The notes: generated by a model not told the origin, from the sequence alone. 64,000 bases of DNA from 2-02-FULL-66-14 sp964651335 (GCA_964651335.1 CAZYVT010000010.1:25834-89833); one strand, 5' to 3'; numbered from the stretch's first letter, positions 35,065 through 44,149 are shown. Numbers and translations are program-made.

Positions 35065-35138
35065 GGGGTCAGAGTAACTTTTCGTTCCGCTACGGCAGGG
35101 AAAGACCACTAATCTATCGGAAAAGTTACTCTGATCCC
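35065..35138. repeat. REP-like inverted repeat element
   Basis: Arms of 19 bases, GGGGTCAGAGTAACTTTTC at 35065-35083 and its inverse at 35120-35138, match at 18 of 19 positions around a 36-base centre. GGGGTCAGAGT-type ends are familiar from small palindromic elements mobilised by RAYT (Y1-type) transposases. It lies exactly between the ompA terminator and the ubiG start codon. Confidence 0.75.
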
Positions 35139-35166
35139 AAAAAAAAGCCCCGCCGGGGCGGGGCTT
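35139..35166 (-). terminator. Rho-independent terminator of the first ompA-like gene
   Basis: Read on the minus strand: GC-rich hairpin with GCCCCG / CGGGGC arms followed by eight T residues, 18 bases after the gene's stop codon. The same hairpin sequence is found after the second ompA-like gene. Confidence 0.9.
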
Positions 35167-35184
35167 CGAAGGAAGTGCAGACTG

Positions 35185-35844
35185 TCAGTTCTTGCGCGTG
35201 CCGATGACTTCGATCTCCACGCGGCGGTTCTTCTGGCGGCCTTCCTTGGTCTTGTTGCTCGCCACGGGCTGCTTCTCGCCCTTGCCTTCCGTGTAGATCC
35301 GGTTCGGCTCCACGCCTTTCGACACGAGGTAGGCCTTGACCGATTCGGCACGGCGTACCGAGAGTTTCTGGTTGTACGCGTCGCTGCCGATGGAGTCGGT
35401 GTGCCCGATCGCGATCACCACCTCGAGGTTGACGCCGCGGATCTTGCCGGCGAGGTCGTCGAGCTTGCCCTTGCCCGCGGGCTTGAGCACCGATTTGTCG
35501 AAGTCGAACAGCACGTCGGCTGCAAGCGTCACCTTTTCCGCAACCGGCTTGGGCGGCGCGGGCTTGGGCGGCGCAGGGGGCGGCGGCGGCGGCGGCGGCG
35601 GTGGTGCAACGACCGGTGCCGGCGCAGGCGGCTTCGGCACGAGGTCGGGATCGCACTCGACGATCGCCATTGCGGGGGTCCAATAACCCGCGCGCCAGCA
35701 CTGGCCGGCGGCGTTTTTCCAGACCGCGTTGCCGCTGGAGGGATTTGTCCAGTAGCCCTGCTTGGACTGAGCCACGGCGTTGAACGGCACGGCCAAAATG
35801 GCGACGGCCGCCGCCACGATCGGCATCAGGATTCGTTTGATCAT
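35185..35844 (-). CDS. OmpA-family outer-membrane protein, paralogue 1
   Basis: 219 residues: signal peptide (cleavage after AVAQ, near residue 26), a conserved mature start QSKQGYWTNPSSGNAVWKN, a proline-rich linker with ten consecutive prolines, and an OmpA peptidoglycan-binding domain (ADVLFDFDKSVLKP, IGHTDSIGSDAYNQKLSVRRA, NRRVEIEV). There is no beta-barrel domain, so it probably anchors between outer membrane and peptidoglycan or is soluble in the periplasm. It is a duplicate of the gene at 37264, sharing the first 50 mature residues almost unchanged, and sits between mtaD and ubiG. Confidence 0.93.
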   Translation of the reverse strand: MIKRILMPIVAAAVAILAVPFNAVAQSKQGYWTNPSSGNAVWKNAAGQCWRAGYWTPAMAIVECDPDLVPKPPAPAPVVAPPPPPPPPPPAPPKPAPPKPVAEKVTLAADVLFDFDKSVLKPAGKGKLDDLAGKIRGVNLEVVIAIGHTDSIGSDAYNQKLSVRRAESVKAYLVSKGVEPNRIYTEGKGEKQPVASNKTKEGRQKNRRVEIEVIGTRKN

Positions 35845-35881
35845 GGTATTCCCTCTCTGACTGTACGAAAGTTCTTCCTAT

Positions 35882-37204
35882 TCAAGACGCTGGCCGGCTC
35901 TTCAGACTATTTTGCCACAAGTTGGTGCGGGTGTCCAAGGTCGAAAAGACCGGGTTTTGCAGTTCGCGGTCCCGCAGCAAAACCTTCCCAGCGACCCAGA
36001 CATGGCTGACGTGCTCGCGACCGGCTGCATACACGAGATGGCTCACCGGATCGTAGCAAGGCGTCAATTCTGGACCCTCGATACGCACTGCAACCAGATC
36101 TGCAATCTTCCCCGCAACGATCGAGCCGATTCGCGAATCAAGGCCGAGCGCCGCCGCACCGCCCAACGTCGCCGCACGCAGCGCCAGATGGGCCGGCATT
36201 GCCTCGGCGTCGCGCGCAACCGCTTTTGCCAGCAGCGCCGCCAGCCGCATTTCCTGCATCAGGTCGAGCCGGTTGTTGCTTCCAGCGCCGTCGGTGCCGA
36301 AGGCGACGTTCACGCCTGCCGCGAGCAGCTGCGCCACGGGCGCAAAACCGCTCGCAAGCTTGAGATTGGACGACGGACAGTGCACGACCGAGCAGCGGTG
36401 GCGCGCAAGCAGCTCGATCTCTTCTGCCGAGAGGTGCACGCCGTGCACCGCGATGAGCCCGGGCCCGAGCAGGCCAAGGCGCCGCAGGCGCTCGAGCGGA
36501 CGCACCCCGTGCTCGGCTAGCGAGCGCGCGATCTCGTCTTCGGTTTCGTGCACATGGATGTGCACCGGCACGTACAGCTCGCCCACCATCGTCGCTACCT
36601 TGTGAAAGGTCGTGTCCGACACGGTGTACGGAGCGTGCGGTGCGAGGCAAAAGGAGAGCAGTGGATGTTCACGCCAGCGATCGCGCAACGCGAGCCCCTT
36701 CTGCAGGTAGTCGTCCGGGTCGGAGGCGTACGCCGAAGGGAATTCGACCACGATCATGCCGAGCGCCGCGCGCATCCCCGCCTCGAGGACGGCCTCGAGC
36801 GCTGCTTCGGGGTAGAAATACATGTCGTTGAAGCAGGTCACGCCGCCGCGCAGCATCTCGGCGCACGCGAGCAGCGTCCCGTCCTTCACGAACTGCGGGG
36901 AAACGTGCCGCATCTCCGCCGGCCAGATGTGTTCGGTGAGCCAGCGCAACAGCGGACGGTCGTCCGCAAGCCCGCGCATCAGCGACATCGCGGCGTGCGT
37001 GTGCGCATTCACCAGGCCTGGAATCAGGACATGATGTCGAAGTTCCACGACTTCGTGTCCGGCGTAACGCTGTGCCGCTTCGGCCGCCGGAAGGATCGCC
37101 TCGATGCGGTCATCGCTCACGGCGACCGCATGGTCTTCGAGCACCACGCCGGCCGGCTCGACCGGTACGACCCAGCGGGGGTGAATGAGAATTGGTCCGG
37201 TCAT
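35882..37204 (-). CDS. mtaD: TRZ/ATZ-family amidohydrolase, MtaD-like deaminase
   Basis: A 440-residue amidohydrolase of the 5'-methylthioadenosine / S-adenosylhomocysteine deaminase group. Metal ligands are His-x-His in PGLVNAHTHAAMSLMRG, then HVHETEDE, AVHGVHL and FGTDGAGSNN. In betaproteobacteria this gene commonly precedes ubiG and gph. Its ATG at 37204 lies two bases beyond the T-run of the neighbouring ompA terminator, leaving no room for a leader. Substrate assignment within the family is tentative. Confidence 0.85.
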   Translation of the reverse strand: MTGPILIHPRWVVPVEPAGVVLEDHAVAVSDDRIEAILPAAEAAQRYAGHEVVELRHHVLIPGLVNAHTHAAMSLMRGLADDRPLLRWLTEHIWPAEMRHVSPQFVKDGTLLACAEMLRGGVTCFNDMYFYPEAALEAVLEAGMRAALGMIVVEFPSAYASDPDDYLQKGLALRDRWREHPLLSFCLAPHAPYTVSDTTFHKVATMVGELYVPVHIHVHETEDEIARSLAEHGVRPLERLRRLGLLGPGLIAVHGVHLSAEEIELLARHRCSVVHCPSSNLKLASGFAPVAQLLAAGVNVAFGTDGAGSNNRLDLMQEMRLAALLAKAVARDAEAMPAHLALRAATLGGAAALGLDSRIGSIVAGKIADLVAVRIEGPELTPCYDPVSHLVYAAGREHVSHVWVAGKVLLRDRELQNPVFSTLDTRTNLWQNSLKSRPAS

Positions 37205-37205
37205 C

Positions 37206-37236
37206 GCAAAAAAACAAAGCCCCGCCGGGGCGGGGC
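37206..37236 (-). terminator. Rho-independent terminator of the second ompA-like gene
   Basis: On the minus strand the same 18-base hairpin (arms GCCCCG / CGGGGC) as at 35147 is followed by a T-rich tract of TTTG plus seven T. It begins 27 bases after the gene's stop and ends at the mtaD start codon. Confidence 0.88.
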
Positions 37237-37263
37237 TTCGGTCTGCGTGGAGATGCTCGATCG

Positions 37264-37944
37264 CTACTTCGGCATGCCCTGCACTTCGACCTCGACGCGC
37301 CGGTTCGGCTCGAGGCAGGCCTTCAGCGCCTTGCGGTCTTTCTGGTCCGGGCAGCTCTTGACGGGCATCGTCTTCCCGAAGCCGTACGTCTCGATCCTGG
37401 AGCCGTCCACGCCTTTTGAAACAAGGTACGTTTTCACCGCCTGTGCGCGCTTTTCCGAGAGCTTCTGGTTATATTGCGCCGAGCCGAGCCGGTCGGTGTG
37501 CCCATTGACGTTGATGAACTGAATCGTCGCGAAGCCGCCGAGCTTGGCGATGATTTCCGTGTCGAGCAGCGTCTTGGCGCGATTGGTCAGCACCGATTTG
37601 TCGAAATCGAACAGCTCGGTCGAGGTGACGAGCAGCACCTTCGGTGCAGCGGGCGCCGCGGCGGGCTTAGCCGCGGGCGCGGGCGCCGGAGCCGGCGCGG
37701 CAGCGGGCGCCGGGGCCGGTTTGGGCGCAGGCTTCGGCACCAGATCCGGATCACACTCCGCAATCGCCATCGCCGGAGTCCAGTAGCCTGCGCGCCAGCA
37801 TTGGCCCGCGGAATTTTTCCAGACGGCGTTGCCGCTGGAGGGATTCGTCCAGTAGCCCTGCTTGGACTGGGCGGTCGCGACGCCCGAGGCGCCGCAGGCA
37901 AACGCCGCCAACGTGGCGGCTAACAGCGTTCTGGTGGTTGTCAT
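37264..37944 (-). CDS. OmpA-family outer-membrane protein, paralogue 2
   Basis: 226 residues: signal peptide to VATAQ, the same QSKQGYWTNPSSGNAVWKN mature start as paralogue 1, an alanine-proline linker (residues 78-105), and an OmpA domain with STELFDFDKSVLTN, NVNGHTDRLGSAQYNQKLSEKRA and EPNRRVEVEV. ATG at 37944. Divergent from gyrA, with about 230 bases between them; it is probably the ancestral copy because its position next to gyrA is the commoner one. Confidence 0.93.
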   Translation of the reverse strand: MTTTRTLLAATLAAFACGASGVATAQSKQGYWTNPSSGNAVWKNSAGQCWRAGYWTPAMAIAECDPDLVPKPAPKPAPAPAAAPAPAPAPAAKPAAAPAAPKVLLVTSTELFDFDKSVLTNRAKTLLDTEIIAKLGGFATIQFINVNGHTDRLGSAQYNQKLSEKRAQAVKTYLVSKGVDGSRIETYGFGKTMPVKSCPDQKDRKALKACLEPNRRVEVEVQGMPK

Positions 37945-38174
37945 TGGACTCTCCCCTGAACCATGGTCGGTGGATCGAGTGCAATTAGAGCATAGTGCGC
38001 TCCGGTTCGACAAGCTCGATCGAGGCAGATTTGCGAGTGAAATCTGCGGCTTCGGCGGTGCGCCGGATCCTTCCAGCGTCGCCCGTGCGGCAGCGTCGGA
38101 CTGCGCGCGCGTGATAAAATTTGTCGTTTCATTCCCGCCGCCGCACACGCTCTTTCCCCGTCGCCCTTTCTTGC

Positions 38175-40799
38175 ATGGATCAGTTCGCCAAGGAAACGCT
38201 TCCCGTCAGCCTCGAAGAGGAGATGCGGCGCTCCTACCTCGACTACGCGATGAGCGTGATCGTGGGCCGGGCGCTGCCCGACGTCCGCGACGGGCTCAAG
38301 CCCGTGCATCGCAGGGTCCTTTTTGCGATGCAGGAAGCGAACAACGTATGGAACCGCCCCTACGTCAAGTGCGCGCGGGTGGTCGGTGAGGTGCTCGGAA
38401 AGTATCATCCGCACGGCGACACCGCGACCTACGAGGCGCTGGTCCGCATGGCGCAGGATTTCTCCATGCGCTACATGCTGGTGGACGGGCAGGGGAATTT
38501 CGGCTCGGTGGACGGCGACAACCCTGCCGCGTACCGCTACACCGAATGCCGGATGGCGCGGCTCACCGGCGAGATGCTGGCCGATATCGACAAGGAAACC
38601 GTCGATTTCGTGCCGAACTACGACGGCAAAGAGCAGGAGCCCGTCGTCTTGCCGTCCAAGGTCCCCAACCTTCTCATCAACGGCAGCTCGGGCATCGCGG
38701 TCGGCATGGCAACGAACATCCCTCCGCACAACCTGTCGGAGGTGATCGACGCGTGCCTCCACGTGCTGCGCGAGCCGCACTGCGCGATCGAGGAACTGAT
38801 CAAGCTCATGCCGGCGCCGGATTTTCCGACCGCCGGGTTCATTTACGGACTTGCCGGGGTGCACGAGGGTTATCGCACCGGCCGCGGCCGCGTGGTCATG
38901 CGCGCGCGCACCCATTTCGAGGACATCGGCCGCGGCGACCGGCAGGCGATCGTCGTGGACGAGCTGCCTTACCAGGTCAACAAGAAGGTGCTGCTCGAGA
39001 GAATGGCCGAACAGGTCACCGAGAAACGGCTCGAGGGCATCTCTGACATCCGCGACGAGTCCGACAAGGACGGCATCCGCGTCGTAATCGAGCTCAAGCG
39101 CGGCGAGATTGCGGAGGTCGCGCTCAACAATCTCTACAAGCAGACCCAGCTCCAGGACACGTTCGGCATGAACATGGTGGCGCTGGTCGACAATCAGCCC
39201 CGGCTCCTCAACCTGAAAGAACTGATCCAGGCGTTCATTTCGCACCGGCGCGAGGTAACGACGCGCCGCACCGTGTTCGACCTGCGCAAGGCGCGAGAGC
39301 GGGGACATGTCCTGGAAGGCCTTGCGGTCGCGCTCTCGAACGTGGACGAAGTGATCGAACTGATCAAGCGCGCGCCGACGCCTGCGGATGCAAAGCGGGA
39401 GCTGATCGCCCGGCCGTGGCGATCGGATCTGGTGATGCAGATGCTGGATCGTGCCAGCGCCGAGCAGTTCAGGCCGGAGCGATTGCCGGCGTCGTTCGGG
39501 CCGTCCGCAGACGGTTACCGGCTCACCGAGGTGCAGGCGCAGCGCATCCTCGAGATGCAGCTCCAGCGACTCACGGGACTCGAGCAGAACCGGATCCGTG
39601 ACGAGTACATGGAGGTCATGACCGCGATCGCCGATCTGCTCGACATTCTCGGCAAGCCGGCGCGCATCACCGCGATCATTGCGGAGGAGCTCGCGGCGGT
39701 CCGGCAGGAATTCGGCGACGGCAGGCACAGCGAAATCGTCACCGTGGCGGAAGACATCTCGATCGAGGATCTGATCGCGCCGCAGGACATGGTCGTCACG
39801 TTCTCTCACGGCGGCTACGTCAAGTCGCAGCCGCTCGCCGACTACCGGGCGCAGCGCCGCGGCGGACGGGGCAAGATGGCGGCGGCGACCAAGGAAGACG
39901 ACTTCATCGAGCGGCTGTTCACCGCGCACTCGCACGACTACCTGCTTTGTTTCAGCAACCGCGGCCGGATGTACTGGCTCAAGGTGTACGAGGTGCCGCA
40001 GGGCAGCCGCGCGAGCCGCGGCAAACCGATGGTCAACATGTTTCCGATGGAGGAAGGGGAAAAAATCACGGCGGTCGTTCCGGTCAGGGAGTTCGACGAA
40101 AACCACTACGTATTCATGGCCACCGCGAAGGGGACGGTGAAGAAAACGCCGCTGTCGGACTTCTCGCGGCCGCGCCCCTCGGGGATCATAGCGGTCGGAC
40201 TCGAGCAAGGCGATTACCTCGTCGGCGTCTCGCTCACCGACGGGAAATACGACGTGATGCTTTTTTCATCGGAAGGCAAGGCGGTGCGCTTCGTCGAGGA
40301 GGAGGTGCGGCCGATGGGACGCCAGGCGACCGGAGTGCGCGGCATGCGCCTGCCGGAGGACGGAAGCCAGCGGGTGGTGTGCATGCTCGTTGCGGTCGAC
40401 GAATCGAAGTCGGTTCTTACCGTGACCGAGAACGGATACGGAAAGCGAACCCCGATCGGCGAGTACACCCGGCACGGGCGCGGCGGGCTCGGCCTGATCG
40501 CCATCCAGGCCTCGGAGCGCAACGGCGCGCTGGTCGGCGCGGTGCTCGTGGACGACAACGACGAAGTGATGCTCATCTCCACGGGGGGCGTACTGATTCG
40601 CACCCGGGTGGCCCCGATCCGGGAACAGGGTCGCTCGACCCAGGGAGTGACGCTGATCGCGCTCGCGGCAGGCGAGAAGCTGGCAGGCATCGAATGCATC
40701 GTCGAGCGCGACGAAGACGAAGGCGGCAACGGCAATGGCGATGGGGACGGCGGCGGCCCCGCGCCCGCGGGCGATGGCTCCGGTTCCACGGTCCACTGA
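38175..40799 (+). CDS. gyrA: DNA gyrase subunit A
   Basis: 874 residues. It introduces negative supercoils with GyrB. Catalytic Tyr122 with Arg121 (AAYRYTECRM) and the C-terminal GyrA box (QRRGGRGK) needed for supercoiling are present. In the quinolone-resistance region HPHGDTATYEALVRMAQ, the positions equivalent to E. coli Ser83 and Asp87 are Thr83 and Glu87, with identical numbering. The C-terminus is a low-complexity acidic/glycine tail (ERDEDEGGNGNGDGDGGG). Start ATG 38175; a weak -10 (TAAAAT) lies at 38115. One base separates its stop from serC. Confidence 0.98.
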   Translation: MDQFAKETLPVSLEEEMRRSYLDYAMSVIVGRALPDVRDGLKPVHRRVLFAMQEANNVWNRPYVKCARVVGEVLGKYHPHGDTATYEALVRMAQDFSMRYMLVDGQGNFGSVDGDNPAAYRYTECRMARLTGEMLADIDKETVDFVPNYDGKEQEPVVLPSKVPNLLINGSSGIAVGMATNIPPHNLSEVIDACLHVLREPHCAIEELIKLMPAPDFPTAGFIYGLAGVHEGYRTGRGRVVMRARTHFEDIGRGDRQAIVVDELPYQVNKKVLLERMAEQVTEKRLEGISDIRDESDKDGIRVVIELKRGEIAEVALNNLYKQTQLQDTFGMNMVALVDNQPRLLNLKELIQAFISHRREVTTRRTVFDLRKARERGHVLEGLAVALSNVDEVIELIKRAPTPADAKRELIARPWRSDLVMQMLDRASAEQFRPERLPASFGPSADGYRLTEVQAQRILEMQLQRLTGLEQNRIRDEYMEVMTAIADLLDILGKPARITAIIAEELAAVRQEFGDGRHSEIVTVAEDISIEDLIAPQDMVVTFSHGGYVKSQPLADYRAQRRGGRGKMAAATKEDDFIERLFTAHSHDYLLCFSNRGRMYWLKVYEVPQGSRASRGKPMVNMFPMEEGEKITAVVPVREFDENHYVFMATAKGTVKKTPLSDFSRPRPSGIIAVGLEQGDYLVGVSLTDGKYDVMLFSSEGKAVRFVEEEVRPMGRQATGVRGMRLPEDGSQRVVCMLVAVDESKSVLTVTENGYGKRTPIGEYTRHGRGGLGLIAIQASERNGALVGAVLVDDNDEVMLISTGGVLIRTRVAPIREQGRSTQGVTLIALAAGEKLAGIECIVERDEDEGGNGNGDGDGGGPAPAGDGSGSTVH

Positions 40800-40800
40800 C

Positions 40801-41883
40801 ATGGCGCGCATCTACAACTTCAGCGCAGGGCCGGCGGTGCTGCCGGAGGAAGTGCTGGCCCGAGCAGGCGACGAAATGCTCGACTGGCACGGGTCCGGCA
40901 TGTGCGTCATGGAGATGAGTCATCGCGGCAGGGAATTCATCTCGATCGCGGCAGAGGCGGAGAAGGACCTGCGCGACCTGCTCGCCATTCCGCCGCATTA
41001 CAAGGTGCTGTTTCTCCAGGGCGGCGCAACGCTGCAATTCGCCCAGATTCCGATGAACCTGCTCGCCGGCCGCGGCAAGGCGGACTATGTGCTCACCGGC
41101 GAGTGGTCGAAGAAGGCAGCCAGGGAGGCGCGAGCGCAGTGCGACGTCGCGATCGCGGCGAGTTCGGAAGACCGCAGTTTCACCTACGCGCCGGCGCAGG
41201 AGCAGTGGAAGATGCGCGCCGATGCGGCATACTTGCACTACTGCTCGAACGAAACGATCGGAGGGGTCGAGTTCCACTGGATCCCGGAGACGGGCGCCGT
41301 GCCCCTGGTGGCCGATGCCTCTTCCCACATCCTGTCGCGGCCGCTCGAGGTCGCGAAATTCGGCCTGATCTACGCCGGCGCGCAGAAGAACATCGGCCCG
41401 GCGGGCCTGGTGATCGTCATCGTGCGCGAGGACCTGATGGGGAAAGCGGCGCCGGGCACGCCCTCCGTGATGGACTACAAGCTTCAGGCGGATGCGGATT
41501 CGATGCTCAATACGCCGGCAACCTACTCGATTTACGTCGCCGGGCTGGTATTCAAATGGCTCCAGCAGGCCGGCGGGTTGGCGCAGATCGAGCGGCGCAA
41601 TATCGCCAAGGCAAGGCTGCTGTACGACCGCCTGGATGCGGGCGGACTGTACCGCAACCCTGTCGAGAGGCGCGATCGCTCCCGCATGAACATTCCGTTC
41701 ACGCTCGCCGATGCGCGGCTGGACGAAGCGTTCCTGAAGGGCGCGGCCGAGCGCGGCATGGTGCAGCTCAAGGGGCATCGCTCGGTCGGCGGAATGCGTG
41801 CTTCCATTTATAACGCGATGCCGATCGACGCAGTGCAACGGCTGGTCGGCTACATGAAGGAATTCGAGCAGCGACATGGCTAA
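40801..41883 (+). CDS. serC: Phosphoserine aminotransferase
   Basis: 360-residue PLP aminotransferase of serine and pyridoxal phosphate synthesis. It starts IYNFSAGPAVLPEEVL, has the PLP-lysine segment YAGAQKNIGPAGL and ends GHRSVGGMRASIYNAMP. It begins one base after the gyrA stop and overlaps serA by eight bases, forming a single operon with the downstream aromatic amino-acid genes. Confidence 0.97.
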   Translation: MARIYNFSAGPAVLPEEVLARAGDEMLDWHGSGMCVMEMSHRGREFISIAAEAEKDLRDLLAIPPHYKVLFLQGGATLQFAQIPMNLLAGRGKADYVLTGEWSKKAAREARAQCDVAIAASSEDRSFTYAPAQEQWKMRADAAYLHYCSNETIGGVEFHWIPETGAVPLVADASSHILSRPLEVAKFGLIYAGAQKNIGPAGLVIVIVREDLMGKAAPGTPSVMDYKLQADADSMLNTPATYSIYVAGLVFKWLQQAGGLAQIERRNIAKARLLYDRLDAGGLYRNPVERRDRSRMNIPFTLADARLDEAFLKGAAERGMVQLKGHRSVGGMRASIYNAMPIDAVQRLVGYMKEFEQRHG

Positions 41884-43072
41884 GGGCGTGGAGCGGCGAG
41901 TCGAGGTGCTGGTGCTGAACCAGATCGCGCAGGTGGGCTTGAAGCGCCTGCCGGCCGAGCGCTACTCGATCGTCAAGGAGGCCAAGGCCCCGGACGTGAT
42001 CCTGGTGCGCTCGCAGGAGATGCACGGCATGAATTTCGAGCCGAATCTCAAGGCGATCGGGCGCGCCGGCGCAGGAGTGAACAACATTCCCGTGCCCGAG
42101 CTGTCGCGGCGCGGCGTGCCCGTATTCAACACGCCGGGGGCAAACGCGAACGCGGTGAAGGAACTGGTGCTGGCCGGGATGCTGATCGCGGCGCGCAATC
42201 TCGCTCCGGCCCTGGATTTCGTGCGCGCCATCGATTCCGGTGCCGCCGACCTGCACAAGCGCGTGGAAGACGGCAAGAAGTCCTTCGCCGGAGTCGAGTT
42301 GCCGGGCCACACGCTCGGCGTCGTCGGCCTTGGCAAGGTCGGGAGCCTCGTCGCCGACGCGGCGATCCGCCTCGGCATGCACGTGCTCGGCTTCGATCCG
42401 GAAATCACGGTGGATGCCGCCTGGAGCCTGCCGTCCCAGGTACACCGCGCAGCCACGATCGACGAGGTTTTGAAGGCGAGCCATTTCGTGACGCTGCATG
42501 TGCCGCTCACCGACAAGACCAGGAATCTCGTCAACTCCCGGAACGTCGAGCAGATGAAGGCCGGGGCGATCCTGCTCAACTTCTCGCGCGAAGGCGTGGT
42601 GGAGGAGGAGGCGGTGCTCAAGGGACTGCAAAGCCGCCGGATCAGGTGCTACGTCACCGATTTCCCCACGGCCGTGCTGCTGCATCAGGAGGGGGTCGTG
42701 GCGCTGCCGCACCTTGGCGCTTCGACGGGGGAGGCCGAAGACAATTGCGCCGTAATGGTGGTGGATCAGGTTCGCGACTACCTGGAGCACGGGAACCTGT
42801 GCAACGCGGTGAATTTTCCGGATGCGGTCATGGGGCGCGAGGCGCCGTACCGGCTGGCGATCGCGAACGCGAACGTCCCGAGCATGCTCGCCCGAATTTC
42901 CCATGCCATGGGAGGCCGCGGCATCAACATCCACAACATGCTCAACAAATCCAGGGGCGAGATGGCGTACACGCTCGTCGACGTGGATAGCCCGGTGCCG
43001 GTCGACGCACTCGAGGAGGTGCGCGGCATCGAGGGCGTGCTCGCCGTGCGCTACCTTCCGATCGGCGAATGA
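41876..43072 (+). CDS. serA: D-3-phosphoglycerate dehydrogenase
   Basis: 398 residues. NAD-binding GLGKVGSLVADAAIRLGMHV, catalytic His in ALPHLGASTGEAEDN and a C-terminal ACT domain (NVPSMLARISHAMGGRGINI) that may sense serine. The usual catalytic-arginine strand NxxRGxxVDE reads NFSREGVVEEE here, keeping Arg and Glu. It overlaps serC upstream and pheA downstream (ATGA). Placement of serA inside this operon puts the first two steps of serine synthesis together. Confidence 0.9.
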   Translation: MAKGVERRVEVLVLNQIAQVGLKRLPAERYSIVKEAKAPDVILVRSQEMHGMNFEPNLKAIGRAGAGVNNIPVPELSRRGVPVFNTPGANANAVKELVLAGMLIAARNLAPALDFVRAIDSGAADLHKRVEDGKKSFAGVELPGHTLGVVGLGKVGSLVADAAIRLGMHVLGFDPEITVDAAWSLPSQVHRAATIDEVLKASHFVTLHVPLTDKTRNLVNSRNVEQMKAGAILLNFSREGVVEEEAVLKGLQSRRIRCYVTDFPTAVLLHQEGVVALPHLGASTGEAEDNCAVMVVDQVRDYLEHGNLCNAVNFPDAVMGREAPYRLAIANANVPSMLARISHAMGGRGINIHNMLNKSRGEMAYTLVDVDSPVPVDALEEVRGIEGVLAVRYLPIGE

Positions 43073-44142
43073 GCGACGAGATCGACCGGCTGCGCGGCGA
43101 GATCGACGCGTTGGACGGAGAGCTGCTCGGGCTGCTCAACCGCCGTGCAGAGCTGGCCCGGAGCATCGGCGCGCTCAAGCAGGGCGCGCCCGCGTACCGG
43201 CCGGAACGCGAAAGCGACATTCTGCAGCGCGTCAGCGAACGCAACGCCGGTCCGCTGCCGGCTGAGCGCGCGGCCGCGGTGTTTCGAGAGGTGATTTCGG
43301 CCTGCCGCGCGATGGAGGCGACCATTCGCGTTGCCTACCTCGGCCCGGAGGGCACGTTCAGCCAGCAGGCGGTCCACAAGCACTTCGGTCACGCGATCGA
43401 AGGCGTCGCGTTCGCTTCGGTCGACGAGGTGTTCCGCGGCTCGGAATCGAACGGCACCCAGTTCTCGGTGGTTCCGGTTGAAAACTCGACCGAGGGCGTC
43501 GTCGGCCGCTCGCTCGACCTGCTGCTCGTCACGCCGCTCAAGATCTGCGCCGAGATCGAGCTGCGCATCCACCAGAACCTGATGTCAAAGGCCGTGGCGC
43601 CGGGCGCGGTGCGGCGGGTCTTTTCGCACCCGCAGTCGCTCGCGCAGTGCGCGGGCTGGCTCAACCGAAACCTTCCCGGCGCCGAGCGTGTGCCCGCCGC
43701 TTCGAACGCGGAGGCGGCGCGGCTCGCCGCCTTGGAGCACGCCGCGGCCGCGATCGCCGGCGAGGCCGCCGCGGAACGCTGGGACCTCGCGATCCTGGCG
43801 CGCGCGATCGAGGACGACCCTACCAACACCACGCGTTTCCTGGTGCTCGGCAACCTCGAGCCCGAGCCCACCGGCAACGACCGCACCTCGCTGGTGATGT
43901 CGGCCGAGAACAAGCCGGGCGCGGTGCACGCGCTGCTCACGCCGCTGGCGACCCACATGGTCAGCATGTCGCGTATCGAATCGCGGCCGGCGCGCGCCCG
44001 TTCGGCGTTGTGGGAATACGTCTTCTTCGTCGATGTCGAGGGCCATCAGAAGGACGCCCGGGTTGCCGCCGCGCTCGCCGAGCTGCGGCAGAAGGCGCCG
44101 TTCCTGAAGATCCTCGGTTCCTATCCCGTCGCGGTCGCTTGA
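43069..44142 (+). CDS. pheA: Bifunctional chorismate mutase / prephenate dehydratase
   Basis: 357 residues in three parts: AroQ chorismate mutase (1-85, LRGEIDALDGELLGLLNRRAEL), prephenate dehydratase (88-270, VAYLGPEGTFSQQA, VPVENSTEG, NTTRFLVLG) and a C-terminal ACT domain (TSLVMSAENKPGAVHALL, with ESRPAR, the Phe-binding element). It commits chorismate to phenylalanine. It overlaps serA by four bases. Confidence 0.96.
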   Translation: MSDEIDRLRGEIDALDGELLGLLNRRAELARSIGALKQGAPAYRPERESDILQRVSERNAGPLPAERAAAVFREVISACRAMEATIRVAYLGPEGTFSQQAVHKHFGHAIEGVAFASVDEVFRGSESNGTQFSVVPVENSTEGVVGRSLDLLLVTPLKICAEIELRIHQNLMSKAVAPGAVRRVFSHPQSLAQCAGWLNRNLPGAERVPAASNAEAARLAALEHAAAAIAGEAAAERWDLAILARAIEDDPTNTTRFLVLGNLEPEPTGNDRTSLVMSAENKPGAVHALLTPLATHMVSMSRIESRPARARSALWEYVFFVDVEGHQKDARVAAALAELRQKAPFLKILGSYPVAVA

Positions 44143-44149
44143 ACGGATC

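Noticed and set aside
38092..38120. A strong sigma-70 promoter for gyrA
   Set aside because: Only a -10-like TAAAAT is visible; no acceptable -35 is found at the right spacing, so it is not listed as a feature.
37941..40208. A 755-codon open frame on the minus strand opposite gyrA
   Set aside because: It is a shadow of the GC-rich codon pattern of gyrA; the translation is arginine/histidine-rich with no domain, and gyrA itself is unmistakable.
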